From contig JAHIFE010000222.1 of NCBI GenBank assembly GCA_018901125.1, positions 1 to 54,455 of the forward strand: a stretch of 54,455 nucleotides of DNA, in the 5' to 3' direction. The notes beneath the pieces were generated by a model. That model had not been told where the DNA came from. It was given only the letters and a program-made list of their open reading frames with translations, and searched no databases. This DNA comes from Pseudomonadota bacterium. GTDB lineage: Bacteria > Desulfobacterota > Desulfobacteria > Desulfobacterales > RPRI01. This document shows, piece by piece, positions 15,364 through 25,653 of this stretch (positions are counted from its first letter, which is position 1; each line of letters opens with the position of its first letter). Both the position numbers and the translations under genes were made by a program.

Positions 15364-17037
15364 TTATACAACGGTGTAACCCGGTCCTTCTCCACCCTCA
15401 GGGCATGTCCATTTAACATTTCTGTAAGGATCTTTAATATCACAGGTTTTGCAATGCAGGCAATTTGAAAAATTCAGTTTAAGCTTCGGTTTTCCTGTTT
15501 TTTCATCCTCCTCCATTTCATACACGTTACCGGGACAAAATCTTGTGCAGGGAGATTTATATTTTTGATAGCATTCGTTTACGCATATGTCCATGTCATG
15601 AACAATAATATGACATGGCTGATCTTCCCTGTGTGCAGCCTTTGAGAGAAAAACACCTGTCAGTTTATCAACAAACAGTGTGCCATCATAGGCAATTTTT
15701 TTAGTACCGGCCTTAACGTTTGCACCCACCGGTTTAAGTGTGGTACAATCCTCTTCCGTGCTCAAATTATCAATAATGCCGCGTCCTTTGGTAATGTACT
15801 GGGACCCGAGATGAATAAGCTTGGTTATACCTTTTTTAGCAAGACCCGCCGCAAAATTTCTTCCCTCATACATTTCCTCTTTAAGCCAGCTTTTATCATA
15901 CAGAGCCTGATAAGCGCTTAAGGCCTCAGCATTGAAACTGTTTTCCTGAAAGGCTTTTATGATTGCTTCTGCTGCCAGCATACCCGATTTCATTGAAACA
16001 TGAATTCCTTTCAATGCAGGAGGACTCTGGATAGCTGCACATCCACCAACAAAAAGGGCGCCGTTGACAAAAAGCTTGGGCATTGTATTATAACCGCCGT
16101 TTGAAACGGTCCGTGCACCCTGCTCGATCACTTTTCCATCTTTTATTACATCCGCCACGAATGGATGAGTTTTAAATTTCATAAACTCATCATATATATC
16201 CAACATAGCATCTTCGTATGCAAGTGCGATAAGAAAACCTATTGCCACTTTATTATCACTCATTTGATATATAAAGCCACCACCCGGCGTATTCATGCCA
16301 AGCGGATAGCCGAGTGTATGGATATCGTTGCTCGCGCTATTAGTAAAATAATTGTTTTCAGGAAGCTGAATTACTTCCTTTATACCGGTTTCATATACCT
16401 GGGGCATTTTGCCTGAAAAAATATCTAGTTTTTTAGAGATTTCCTGAACCAAGCTTCCTCTGGCTCCCTCTCCAAAAACCGTCACCTTAGCCATAAGGTC
16501 GATACCCTGTTCGAAATTACCTTTTGGTTTTCCGTCCTTGTCAAGGCCTTTGTCCCCGGTACGCACTCCTACAATAGTTTTTCCATTATTGTCATATAAT
16601 ACTTCCTTTCCTGCAAAACCCGGAAAGATATTAACACCAAGTTCCATGGCAATATCACCAAGCCACCTCGTAAATCTTGACAGGCTTATTACAGAAAAGC
16701 CTGTATTATGCATTTGTTTTGGCACCATAGGAACACGTTTAAAAGAATTTTCAGTGAGAAAAACAAATTCATCTCCCCTTACCACTGTCTCAATCGGGCA
16801 TCCCTTCTCCTTAAAATCGGGAATAAGCTCATTTAAAGCAATCGGGTTTAACACCGCTCCGCTTAATGCATGAGATCCGATTTCAGCTCCCTTTTCCAAA
16901 AGAGCCACTTCAAGGTTGATATTGTTCTTTTGAGCAAGCTGCATCAGCCTGATTGCCCCTGCCAATGATGCTGGACCACCTCCTACAAACAGCACGTCAA
17001 ATTCTATTTTTTCTCTTGTATCATCCATCTTTTCCAC
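15364..17037 (-). CDS. Electron transfer flavoprotein-quinone oxidoreductase (ETF-QO)
   Basis: The 557-residue protein follows ETF-QO throughout. An FAD-binding VGGGPASLAGAIRL is near residues 18-31, a substrate/quinone domain includes LSGAVLNPIAL, a second flavin motif reads VGGCAAIQSPPALKG, and the C-terminus is ferredoxin-like with cysteines in CTRFCPG and SNCLHCKTCDIKDP binding a [4Fe-4S] cluster. It moves electrons from ETF to the membrane quinone pool, in this kind of organism likely linked to acyl-CoA oxidation. It is monotopic, with no transmembrane helix expected. Genes for ETF are not adjacent. It faces the ubiB remnant, ending 10 bases from it. Confidence 0.93.
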   Translation of the reverse strand: MEKMDDTREKIEFDVLFVGGGPASLAGAIRLMQLAQKNNINLEVALLEKGAEIGSHALSGAVLNPIALNELIPDFKEKGCPIETVVRGDEFVFLTENSFKRVPMVPKQMHNTGFSVISLSRFTRWLGDIAMELGVNIFPGFAGKEVLYDNNGKTIVGVRTGDKGLDKDGKPKGNFEQGIDLMAKVTVFGEGARGSLVQEISKKLDIFSGKMPQVYETGIKEVIQLPENNYFTNSASNDIHTLGYPLGMNTPGGGFIYQMSDNKVAIGFLIALAYEDAMLDIYDEFMKFKTHPFVADVIKDGKVIEQGARTVSNGGYNTMPKLFVNGALFVGGCAAIQSPPALKGIHVSMKSGMLAAEAIIKAFQENSFNAEALSAYQALYDKSWLKEEMYEGRNFAAGLAKKGITKLIHLGSQYITKGRGIIDNLSTEEDCTTLKPVGANVKAGTKKIAYDGTLFVDKLTGVFLSKAAHREDQPCHIIVHDMDICVNECYQKYKSPCTRFCPGNVYEMEEDEKTGKPKLKLNFSNCLHCKTCDIKDPYRNVKWTCPEGGEGPGYTVV

Positions 17038-17418
17038 CTTTTTATATTTGTGAATATTTCATATAAACATATAAAAGAATTATATGAGCTATTACAGTAC
17101 AGACTAAAAATATGCAACCTATTATATAGTTTCATTTTAATATGGGCTCATCAATAACTGTCATTCAGGACCAAGTAAAACTCATCTATCCGATAGATAC
17201 TGGGCAAGGTCACAAAACACGAAATTGATATAATGAAATATCTTGCCAATATCAAAATAATACAAGTGTTACAACAGCTTTTTAAAATAAACTCGTTAAA
17301 ACTATATATCTTTAATGTATGATTGCATTTTTTTGTTGGCCATTGTAACTTAAGCAAATCAATGACAAATATCATCGGCAAATCAGGATATTAGGAGGAA
17401 TAATCTGTCTATAAAACC
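17038..17418. other. Intergenic region between divergent genes, nothing recognised
   Basis: This 381-bp AT-rich gap separates ETF-QO (minus) from the glycosyltransferase (plus). I see no gene, no hairpin and no repeat I can support. AGGAGGA at 17395-17401 is a strong ribosome-binding sequence, but it lies about 17 bases from the glycosyltransferase ATG, farther than usual. Confidence 0.4.
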
Positions 17419-18246
17419 ATGTTTAATGATAATATTTTAATAAGTATAATTATTCCTGCATACAACAGGGGATGGATAATAAAAGAAGCTATAGATTCCG
17501 TGCTTGCTCAGAAATTCGATAATTTCGAGCTTATCGTGGTAGATGACGGGTCAACTGATAATACACTGGAAGTACTTTCCACTTATCGGGACAAAATAAA
17601 AGTAATCAAACAAAATAACCGCGGGGTAAGCGCTGCAAGAAACAAAGGGATAATTTCATCTGCCGGAAATTATATAGCTTTTCTTGATTCTGATGACTTG
17701 TGGCTTCCCGGAAAACTTAAAAAACAATTTGAATTTTTAAATGATAATCCTGAAGCACTTATATGCCAGACAGAGGAAATATGGTTAAGAAATGGGAAAC
17801 GGGTTAATCAAGGCAAAAGGCATAAAAAGGAATCAGGAATGTTTTTTGAAAAGTCACTGGAACTTTGTATGGTAAGCCCGTCTGCGGTTATGATGAAAAA
17901 AAATCTTTTTAATATTGTCGGCCTTTTTGATGAAACGCTATTGTCATGCGAAGACTATGATATGTGGCTCAGGATAAACTGCCAATATCCAATATTTCTT
18001 ATTGACACTCCACTTATCGTAAAAAGGGGGGGGCATTTTGACCAGCTTTCCAGTATGCATTCTTTAGATAAATACCGGATTAAGTCAATTATCAAACTTG
18101 TTAACAGCAATCTGTTATCGGAAAATCAGCAAAAAGCCGCAGTAAAAACATTAAAGAAAAAATGCCATGTTTATGCACAGGGCTGCCAGAAAAGAGGGCG
18201 TATTGATGAGGCAGAAGAATATATAAGACTATCTGAAAACTTTTAA
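17419..18246 (+). CDS. Family 2 glycosyltransferase
   Basis: The 275-residue protein has an N-terminal GT-A domain: ISIIIPAYNRGWIIKEAIDS, the UDP-sugar-binding VVDDGSTDNT, NRGVSAARNKGI and the metal-binding FLDSDDLW. ED(Y)DMWLR in the C-terminal half is typical of GT2 enzymes that add sugars to polysaccharide or lipid carriers. No transmembrane segment is seen. It stands alone, so the acceptor is unknown. No in-frame start lies nearer to the upstream AGGAGGA than the ATG at 17419. Confidence 0.88.
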   Translation: MFNDNILISIIIPAYNRGWIIKEAIDSVLAQKFDNFELIVVDDGSTDNTLEVLSTYRDKIKVIKQNNRGVSAARNKGIISSAGNYIAFLDSDDLWLPGKLKKQFEFLNDNPEALICQTEEIWLRNGKRVNQGKRHKKESGMFFEKSLELCMVSPSAVMMKKNLFNIVGLFDETLLSCEDYDMWLRINCQYPIFLIDTPLIVKRGGHFDQLSSMHSLDKYRIKSIIKLVNSNLLSENQQKAAVKTLKKKCHVYAQGCQKRGRIDEAEEYIRLSENF

Positions 18247-18661
18247 TTTATTTGTCCTATTTATTTCTATATTTACAATAAAACTAATATGTTATATTTT
18301 CCATTCGCCATGGCTGCAAAGCAAGACCTTTAAATCAGGAATACATGGAGTATTTCGAGGATAGCGCTAAAGCTTTACTAAAGTGCAAAATTTTCGCCCA
18401 ACTCAGAGATCGGCCAAAAATGGGACGCTTTGAAGCTGGCTCCCCTATATAATGATTTAATAACACAACGTATATTTGGTAATGATTTTTTTGTACTTAT
18501 ATAAATATTGTATATTGGCAACGCAACAATGTTTGTGCTAATCTTTCAATTAATTCGATTTTATTCTCTATTATTTGTAACAATTTGAATACCGGATATC
18601 GAACAAGTAATAATTATATTATTTTTAACCAAACCCTTATTTATAAAAGAGTAAACGAAAT
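18247..18661. other. Intergenic region holding a repeat copy
   Basis: This 415-bp gap contains the degenerate repeat copy listed at 18336-18443. Downstream of it, TTGAAT followed 17 bases later by TAATAA (about 18591-18619) could be a promoter for the large fusion gene at 18662. No further gene is seen. Confidence 0.4.
18336..18443 (+). repeat. Degenerate copy of a MITE-like repeat
   Basis: The first 27 bases (18336-18362) are identical to 54376-54402 at the window's right end. After about 24 unmatched bases (18363-18386) the similarity resumes through AGAGATCGGCC, TGGGACG and the GCTGG end, with a few substitutions. The right terminal sequence is recognisable but the left terminal inverted repeat present in the other copy cannot be found here, so this copy is decayed or truncated. 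Confidence 0.75.
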
Positions 18662-21600
18662 ATGTCACAGGATAAAAAATTCGGAACTTTCGGAGGAGTG
18701 TTCACTCCATCTATTTTAACAATTCTTGGTGTAATTATGTATATGCGCCTGCCCTGGATTGTTGGACAGGCCGGATTTGTTCTTACTCTCGGCATTATAC
18801 TGGTTGCACACATTGTTTCTGTATGTACCGGTCTTAGTGTTTCATCCATAGCAACTGATAAAAAAGTAAAAGCCGGCGGAACCTATTATATAATTTCCCG
18901 CAGCATGGGTCTGTCTATTGGCGGAACACTTGGTATTGCATTGTTTTTCGGCATGTCATTAAGTATTAGTTTATATTTGATAGGTTTTTCCGAAAGTTTT
19001 TTAGGGTTCTGGGGACTGCCTATTACTAAAGATACAATCCGGCTTACCGGAACTATAGCTGTTATTGCTGTAGGCTCTTTGGTTATTATCAGCACATCGC
19101 TTGCAATTAAAACACAATATTTTATCATGACTACAATTGCCTTGTCTCTTGTAACTGTTCTTTTCGGAAAAGGCGAGTTTGCACCGGCAAAACCTCTTCT
19201 CAATCCCGTGACAACAACTGTTCCTCTTATCATGCTGTTTGCCATTTACTTCCCGGCTGTTACAGGATTTGAGGCGGGCGTATCAATGTCAGGAGATCTG
19301 AAAGATCCTAAAAAATCCATTCCAGTTGGAACCATAAGCGCCATTGCATTAGGCTTGCTTGTTTACATAGGTCTTGCTGCATTTTTTGCTTTTAGAGTCA
19401 GTTCCGATCAGCTGATGAACAACCCGAATATTTTACTTGAAATTTCATTCTTTCCGCCTTTGCTTGTTGCTGGCATATGGGGAGCAACATTGTCTTCGGC
19501 CATTGGCAGTATCTTAGGAGCACCCCGCATATTACAGGCAACTTCATCTGATGGAATTACACCCCGTATTTTTGCTAAAGGTTATGGTAAAACAAATGAA
19601 CCGCGAAATGCGCTTATACTGACTTTTATAATAGCTGAAGCAGGTATTCTTATCGGTGAATTAAACCTGATAGCAAGAGTAGTATCAATGTTTTTTATCA
19701 CTACATATGGCTTCTTAAACTTGAGCTGTGCCGTGGAAAAATGGGCAAGCACTGATTTTTTACCTTCCTTTAAAATTCCGGCTTGGGTGAGTATTATAGG
19801 AGCAGCGGTATGCTTTATTTTAATGCTCGAACTGGATTTTATAGCTCTTATCGGCGCAGTAATTATTATGAGTTCCATATTTCTTTTTCTTAAGAAAAAA
19901 GAGCTGACACTGGAATCAGGAGATACCTGGGAAGGCATATGGTCTTCCATTTTAAGATACGGGCTCAACCATCTTGATCGCACTGTCAAGCAGCAGCGAA
20001 ACTGGCGTCCAAATATTATACTTTTCAGCGGCGGTACAACAGCTCGTCCCCATTTGATGGAATTTGGCCGCTGGCTGGTTCACAAACGGGGAATTATTTC
20101 CAACTTTAATTTAATCGAAAACAAGAATGCCAGACATATCATACCCAAGGTTCAGCAAGAACTTGAAGAAAAGGAATCAGATTTTTCAGGAATATTTACA
20201 AGGCACATGGAAGTAAACGATATCTATGAAGGAATGGAAACCGTAACAAAAGTGTATGGCTTTGCCGGTATTGAGCCTAATTCAGTCATGCTCGGATGGG
20301 CAAGAACAAGCAAGCAACCTGAAAAGTTCGCCCAATTAATCGAAAACTTTAAAAAGCTTGATTATAATATATTACTTCTGGATTACCATTATGAAAGAGG
20401 GTTTGGATCGCATAAAATAATAGATATATGGTGGGGCGGCGGCAGCAATTCGTTATCTTTGGGGCTTACATTGATCAAGTTTTTGAAAATGTCTGAAGAC
20501 TGGGAAGAATCGCATGCCAGGATCTTTATTGTAACTGATGGCAGCTCGTTGAACAACATAATATATAAAACCGTAAATAATGCAATTGAAGAATATAGAA
20601 TTGAAGCCAGTGTAAAAATAATTAACAACAATATCGACCAAAGTTCAGTCAATGAAATCATAATTAAAGAATCTCAGGATTCGGATCTTGTAATACTTGG
20701 ATTGAGGGAAGTCGAAAAGAAAAATGTTGCACAATATATATCGGAAACTGACAGCATAATTAAAACATTAGGAACCGTGGTACTGATTCAAGCTTCTTCG
20801 TTTTTTAAACCTATTAATACCGGGCTTGAAAGAGCTGAGAAAATTAAACAAACTAAAATTATTCCTGATAGTAAGATCGGGTATGAAAATCTTTTGTCCG
20901 CACTGATTTTACCAAAACATGAATTACTTGCAGATAGCATGAAGGTTATCAACAAAAAACTGGAAGAAGCTTTTGCCTGTTATCAACAGGGTTCACTCAA
21001 GATAATTCATGCTGAAAATCTGTTGTTATTAAAAGAAATTGAAAAACTTATAGAAAGAAATTTTAATGATATAAAAGAAGTTTTTCCGGATAATGGATCT
21101 TTGGAAGTACAACTCATCAGAAAAACTTTGGCACATGCAAACAGCAACTATCTTTTCAACTCAAATCGGATTATTCAAACTTTTCAAAAAACAACGCTTT
21201 CAGAGCAAAAAGACAATTTATCAGCAGATCTTCAGTCACTTCTTTTAGAACTTCAAAAAATGCATACCGATAGTTTATCAGAATTGATTATATTTGTTAA
21301 ACCTGAACAAACAGATGATATTTCGAACCGGACTTCAATATGGGAGAAAATTAAATTAAAAAGCGGCAATAAAGCAATCCGGCGTAAAATCAGGATGCAG
21401 TTATTTACCCATACTTTGATAAAGCAAATTGAACAGGATGTTGTTTATAAGCATCTGCAGGATTTTGGATTACAAAACTACCGTCTGACATCAGATTTAC
21501 AAAAATTGTTTACATCGGTATCAGACAGTTTCCAAGCTATAGGAACGGATATAGAAAAGGATAGTATAGATGAAACAATATTTGATCAGGAAAGAATAAA

Positions 21601-23782
21601 AATAAAAGAGAGGATTTTCTCGGTTTTTGATAAGTGTCAAAAAGATTATCAACGCTCATCGGATGAGCTGCAGAAAAACCTTTACCAGCTTATACAATCG
21701 ATGTCCAATGATCTGGAAAGCGCAAATATCAATCGCCTTGTAAAAAAGAAGAATAAAATAATTAACAAAACATGGCCGGCTAATACACAAATAACGCAAA
21801 TCCCTGATGCCTGGTTTAATAATCAACGATTAATGGTAAATTTATTAATTGAGGATTTAATACTTAAAAATTTTCAAAACCGCATTAAAACTATTCTGGA
21901 GCGATTTATTAGCGGAATACAACTAAGCATAGAAAACAACTATTCAGATCGGCTCGACAAACTATCGTCAAACCTGGAATCCGTTAATTCAAATGGAAAA
22001 AAGAATATAAGCTGGCCTGCTTTTTATCAGGAGGCAGTTAACACTGAGGCACTGTTTCATGAGCTTTTAAAAGATATAAAAGTGGCAGAAGAGGAATTGC
22101 CCGAAACAATAGAGCTTATGGCTGAAGAGTCGTTTCAGAATATTGAGCAGGATCAGTTTGCCGATGTTTTAATTCTAAATATCAATTTACTTCGCTATGC
22201 CGGTTTTCTTATCGAAACAGAACTTATCGATCCGCTTCAAAGACATGTATCTGAGCTTTCTGTCAGTCTTCAGAAAACAAATGATGTGGTACTGGATATA
22301 GTGAGATTTACAAATCATAATCTGTCGCTTTCCTCCGATGAAAACATGAAGGAAGATAAGGGTTCACTATCTGTTATCATAAAAAGCGGCCTTAACAGGA
22401 TAAGCGCTGAAAAAACCAATATATCAAAACTTCAGCAAAATCTTCAGATTGAGTTTAAACGCCTGATGTGCGCTACATTTGAAAAAATGAATCCTTATTT
22501 AATTTCAAAGTCTGCCGGAGAATTAAAACAAACTATCCGCACCAGAGAAAGCCGCAAGATATTTACACAAGCAGTAAAAATTTCCGATTGGTTGAAAACA
22601 AAGGGTAAAAATCTTATAGTCAGGCTTATATATCAAAAAAGCGAGAGTATTTTATTTGCTAAAAAATTAAGCAGGGTTTCCGGGGCTTATCAGACTGAAA
22701 CAGGGTATCTGCTTGAAATGGTAAAACTACTATCTCCAGATAGTGAAATAAACCGCATGCTGCCTTTCTATTACAAACAATTATTTATTGGCAACCAGAT
22801 AATCTGCAAGGAATTTCTTATCGAACGGGAATATGAAATAGGCCTTGCTTACAAAGCTGTTGATATGTATCGTCAGGGATATAAGGGAGCACTGCTTGTT
22901 CTTGGAGATCGCCACTCCGGCAAATCCACCCTTTCCCGCTGCATAACAAACAAATATTTCGACCGCAACAAAACTTTCCAGGTATTTCCACCTGAAGGTG
23001 GAAGTATCGATCCGGATGAATTCAAGAATCGCTTAACAGGCACACTAAAGCAAAACGGGGATTATGATAATATATTTAATAACCTTCCACAAAACAGCGT
23101 AATTATCTTTCATGATATGGAGCTGTGGTGGGAGCGCAGCAGTAAAGGATTTGCCGTTATAGAAGATATGATCGACCTGATATGCAATTATAGCGATAAA
23201 TGCTTTTTTATTGTAAATGCAGGAACACACAGCTTCAAATTTATTAACCGGCTAAAACCCATTGAGAATACATTTATCAGCGCCATAGAGTGCCAGCCCT
23301 TTGACTCTGAAGAACTACAACAGGCAACACTGCTCAGGCACCGTTCAACAGGTTTAAAGTTTCAATTTGGCAAGCAAAATGAAGATTCCATCTCGAATTT
23401 TCGCCTTGCCAGATTATTTAATAATTATTTCGATATTTCAAATGGCAATATAGGCCAGGCCATACATTATTGGATCAGTAATATTGTGAAGGTAAATCCT
23501 CTTCTCATAGACATCAGAACTCCGATTATCGCAAATAATCAGGCCCTGAAAAAATTGAACACTGACTGGCTGATTATTCTTCAACAATTCATGTTGCACA
23601 AACACCTTACCTCTAAACGGATGGAGCAGCTTCTTGGTATCGAAAAAAACGAAACGGGGCTTATGATTCAATCACTTATGCGCAGCGGACTTATTCAGGA
23701 AATTCAACCTGAAATAATGCAAATCAGCCCTTATATTCAACCTTTGATTACTAAATATTTAGACGAAATGGATCTGCTATGA
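18662..23782 (+). CDS. Cation-chloride-cotransporter-like permease fused to a P-loop NTPase
   Basis: A single 1706-residue frame. Residues 1-420 are a twelve-helix APC-superfamily transporter closest in style to SLC12 cotransporters: FGTFGGVFTPSILTILGV, GGTYYIISRSMG, ATSSDGITPR. Residues about 470-700 resemble the soluble SLC12 C-terminal/Usp-like domain (DSDLVILGLREV). Residues 750-1390 are long, mostly helical and likely coiled coil. A P-loop NTPase follows, with Walker A GDRHSGKST (1415-1423), Walker B VIIFHDME (about 1480), an Orc/TniB-like GNIGQAIHYW and a winged-helix-like end. Ordinary SLC12 proteins are far shorter and lack the ATPase. The next gene, an MscS-like channel, overlaps by 4 bases, pointing to a joint osmotic or ion-homeostasis role. 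Confidence 0.85.
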   Translation: MSQDKKFGTFGGVFTPSILTILGVIMYMRLPWIVGQAGFVLTLGIILVAHIVSVCTGLSVSSIATDKKVKAGGTYYIISRSMGLSIGGTLGIALFFGMSLSISLYLIGFSESFLGFWGLPITKDTIRLTGTIAVIAVGSLVIISTSLAIKTQYFIMTTIALSLVTVLFGKGEFAPAKPLLNPVTTTVPLIMLFAIYFPAVTGFEAGVSMSGDLKDPKKSIPVGTISAIALGLLVYIGLAAFFAFRVSSDQLMNNPNILLEISFFPPLLVAGIWGATLSSAIGSILGAPRILQATSSDGITPRIFAKGYGKTNEPRNALILTFIIAEAGILIGELNLIARVVSMFFITTYGFLNLSCAVEKWASTDFLPSFKIPAWVSIIGAAVCFILMLELDFIALIGAVIIMSSIFLFLKKKELTLESGDTWEGIWSSILRYGLNHLDRTVKQQRNWRPNIILFSGGTTARPHLMEFGRWLVHKRGIISNFNLIENKNARHIIPKVQQELEEKESDFSGIFTRHMEVNDIYEGMETVTKVYGFAGIEPNSVMLGWARTSKQPEKFAQLIENFKKLDYNILLLDYHYERGFGSHKIIDIWWGGGSNSLSLGLTLIKFLKMSEDWEESHARIFIVTDGSSLNNIIYKTVNNAIEEYRIEASVKIINNNIDQSSVNEIIIKESQDSDLVILGLREVEKKNVAQYISETDSIIKTLGTVVLIQASSFFKPINTGLERAEKIKQTKIIPDSKIGYENLLSALILPKHELLADSMKVINKKLEEAFACYQQGSLKIIHAENLLLLKEIEKLIERNFNDIKEVFPDNGSLEVQLIRKTLAHANSNYLFNSNRIIQTFQKTTLSEQKDNLSADLQSLLLELQKMHTDSLSELIIFVKPEQTDDISNRTSIWEKIKLKSGNKAIRRKIRMQLFTHTLIKQIEQDVVYKHLQDFGLQNYRLTSDLQKLFTSVSDSFQAIGTDIEKDSIDETIFDQERIKIKERIFSVFDKCQKDYQRSSDELQKNLYQLIQSMSNDLESANINRLVKKKNKIINKTWPANTQITQIPDAWFNNQRLMVNLLIEDLILKNFQNRIKTILERFISGIQLSIENNYSDRLDKLSSNLESVNSNGKKNISWPAFYQEAVNTEALFHELLKDIKVAEEELPETIELMAEESFQNIEQDQFADVLILNINLLRYAGFLIETELIDPLQRHVSELSVSLQKTNDVVLDIVRFTNHNLSLSSDENMKEDKGSLSVIIKSGLNRISAEKTNISKLQQNLQIEFKRLMCATFEKMNPYLISKSAGELKQTIRTRESRKIFTQAVKISDWLKTKGKNLIVRLIYQKSESILFAKKLSRVSGAYQTETGYLLEMVKLLSPDSEINRMLPFYYKQLFIGNQIICKEFLIEREYEIGLAYKAVDMYRQGYKGALLVLGDRHSGKSTLSRCITNKYFDRNKTFQVFPPEGGSIDPDEFKNRLTGTLKQNGDYDNIFNNLPQNSVIIFHDMELWWERSSKGFAVIEDMIDLICNYSDKCFFIVNAGTHSFKFINRLKPIENTFISAIECQPFDSEELQQATLLRHRSTGLKFQFGKQNEDSISNFRLARLFNNYFDISNGNIGQAIHYWISNIVKVNPLLIDIRTPIIANNQALKKLNTDWLIILQQFMLHKHLTSKRMEQLLGIEKNETGLMIQSLMRSGLIQEIQPEIMQISPYIQPLITKYLDEMDLL

Positions 23783-24501
23783 ATCAGCTATTAAATTTTG
23801 AATTTTCAGGATTTTCATTTCTTATGGTTCTTATGCTCGGGATATTAATATTCTTTATATTAAGGATCATAAACCAAACAGTTGTCCCAAAGATTGAAAA
23901 GAACCGGATAAAACAACTTTTTCAGGTTCTTGAAATACTAATATGGGTGGTTTACGGATTCTGGGGTCTTCATGTGACTTTAAAAGACAGCAACTATTAC
24001 ATGTTGGCCATATTAACCGTATCCGCAGTTATAGTAATCTGTCTTGGCTGGTTTATGGCCAGAGATCTTATCGCAGGCCTTGTACTCAGATTCGGCGATA
24101 ATTATCAACCTGGCCAGAATATCATATTAAATGAAATTAAAGGTTCAATTGTTAAAGCTGGTTATCTGGATTTATTTATATCCGTAGAAAATGGTGATAT
24201 TGTTAAAATTCCCTACAGCAAAATCAGTTCTGCCATCCATTATAAAGTAAAACACCGGGATAAAACAACTCAACACCGCTTTGAAATTGAAACAAAAAAG
24301 AACCCATTTTTGGAAGAAACCCGGAACCGTATAAAAAATGCGATTATGCTCTCAACAGGCGCAAGCATTAAAATGGAACCACAGATAAGCCTGATGGATC
24401 ATCCGGACGAAAATATATGGAAATTCGAAGTGGTAGCATATGCATTAAGCCCTGAATATTTCCAGTTAATTGAGCGTAATGCAAAAAATGCGGTCAGCTG
24501 A
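23779..24501 (+). CDS. MscS-like small mechanosensitive channel protein
   Basis: The 240-residue protein has three or four N-terminal membrane segments (about residues 12-32, 48-66, 72-93) and then an MscS-type beta domain: RDLIAGLVLRFGDNYQPGQNI followed by GSIVKAGYLDLFISVENGDIVKIPYSKI. The pore-lining TM3 is less glycine- and alanine-rich than in E. coli MscS, so gating may differ. Its ATG overlaps the stop of the large transporter-NTPase gene (ATGA), so the two are almost certainly translationally coupled and may act together in ion or osmotic control. Confidence 0.85.
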   Translation: MNQLLNFEFSGFSFLMVLMLGILIFFILRIINQTVVPKIEKNRIKQLFQVLEILIWVVYGFWGLHVTLKDSNYYMLAILTVSAVIVICLGWFMARDLIAGLVLRFGDNYQPGQNIILNEIKGSIVKAGYLDLFISVENGDIVKIPYSKISSAIHYKVKHRDKTTQHRFEIETKKNPFLEETRNRIKNAIMLSTGASIKMEPQISLMDHPDENIWKFEVVAYALSPEYFQLIERNAKNAVS

Positions 24502-24545
24502 ATTAACTTTGCAAAATTATGGCCGCTTAGAATTAGGCATGGATT

Positions 24546-24914
24546 ATGGCTATGAATACTTATAATAAAGATGTCGGTTTGGTTTACTCCACCGAGTTTG
24601 GCAAAATGTGCCCAGCTTGCAATAAACCAGCGATGAAATGCATTTGCCGGAAACAACAATCGATTCCTAAATGCGATGGCATTGTCAGGTTAATGAGAGA
24701 AACTAAGGGGCGCAAAGGAAAAGGCGTAACCTTGATAACCGGCTTATCATTAGATGATGATGCCCTGAAAAATATTACAAAAGCCCTCAAACAAAAGTGC
24801 GGAAGCGGGGGCAGTGTAAAAAATGGAGTAATTGAAATTCAGGGTGACCACAGGGATGTGCTGGAACAAGAATTAAGCATGCTTGGCTACAAAGTTAAAC
24901 TTGCTGGAGGATGA
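24546..24914 (+). CDS. yciH: YciH/SUI1-family translation factor
   Basis: The 122-residue protein carries an N-terminal cysteine set (CPACNKPAMKCICR, residues 21-34), possibly a small metal-binding knuckle, and a C-terminal SUI1/eIF1 domain with RETKGRKGKGVTLITGL and the closing GDHRDVLEQELSMLGYKVK. YciH is the bacterial eIF1 homologue, implicated in start-site fidelity on the 30S ribosome. ATGs at 24546 and 24552 are both possible starts. It lies just before a pseudouridine synthase gene on the same strand. Confidence 0.9.
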   Translation: MAMNTYNKDVGLVYSTEFGKMCPACNKPAMKCICRKQQSIPKCDGIVRLMRETKGRKGKGVTLITGLSLDDDALKNITKALKQKCGSGGSVKNGVIEIQGDHRDVLEQELSMLGYKVKLAGG

Positions 24915-24927
24915 TTAGGAAATAACT

Positions 24928-25653
24928 ATGATTAAATCAAAAATAAAAATAAGAACTAAACATGTGCCTGCTGGCATACAGATTCTTTATGAGGATCGAG
25001 ACATAATCGTGATTGATAAAAGCTCAGGGCTTTTGAGTGTTAAAGCTAATTATGAAGCAGAAAACACTGCTCACCATTTGCTTACAAATTATGTTAGAAA
25101 AGGTAATCCAAAGGCAAAGATCAATCTATTTGTTGTGCATAGGTTAGATCGTGATACCTCCGGAGTGTTGATCTTTGCTAAAAGTTTAGAGATTCGCGAG
25201 AAATTTGCAGCACAGTGGAAAAATGTAGAAAAAAAATACATAGCCCTAGTCTATGGTAATTTAACAGAAAAAAGCGGCATTATAGAGTCTTATCTTGCTG
25301 AAGGACTTGATTATAAAGTGCAATCTGTTAAAAATCCACAAGACGGAAAGCTTGCTATAACTAAATATAAGGTAATAAAAGAATCTAAGAATTATAGTCT
25401 ATTAGAAATTGATCTTTTGACTGGTAAAAAAAATCAAATCCGTGCTCACTTGTCCGAAAAAGGACATCCGGTTGTCGGTGATGTAAAATATAGAAAAAAT
25501 GCTACTAAGGGGCGTTTAGCTTTACATGCATTTTCGATTAGATTTAAGCACCCATTTAATAATGAAGAAATGATGTTTGAAACGAAGATACCGGAATATT
25601 TTTTGACTTATTTTGATCTGCGTGGAAAGTCTCCGTTTGAGAGCGCCGATTAA
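24928..25653 (+). CDS. RluA-family pseudouridine synthase
   Basis: At 241 residues it is a RluA-type synthase without an N-terminal S4 domain: ILYEDRDIIVIDKSSGLLSV at 18-37, catalytic aspartate in VHRLDRDTSGVLIFAKS, LTGKKNQIRAHLSEKGHPVVGD and the GRLALHA segment. It converts uridine to pseudouridine in rRNA or tRNA; the exact site cannot be told from sequence. AGGAAATAACT precedes the ATG at good spacing. The 13-base gap to yciH suggests one transcript. Confidence 0.92.
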   Translation: MIKSKIKIRTKHVPAGIQILYEDRDIIVIDKSSGLLSVKANYEAENTAHHLLTNYVRKGNPKAKINLFVVHRLDRDTSGVLIFAKSLEIREKFAAQWKNVEKKYIALVYGNLTEKSGIIESYLAEGLDYKVQSVKNPQDGKLAITKYKVIKESKNYSLLEIDLLTGKKNQIRAHLSEKGHPVVGDVKYRKNATKGRLALHAFSIRFKHPFNNEEMMFETKIPEYFLTYFDLRGKSPFESAD

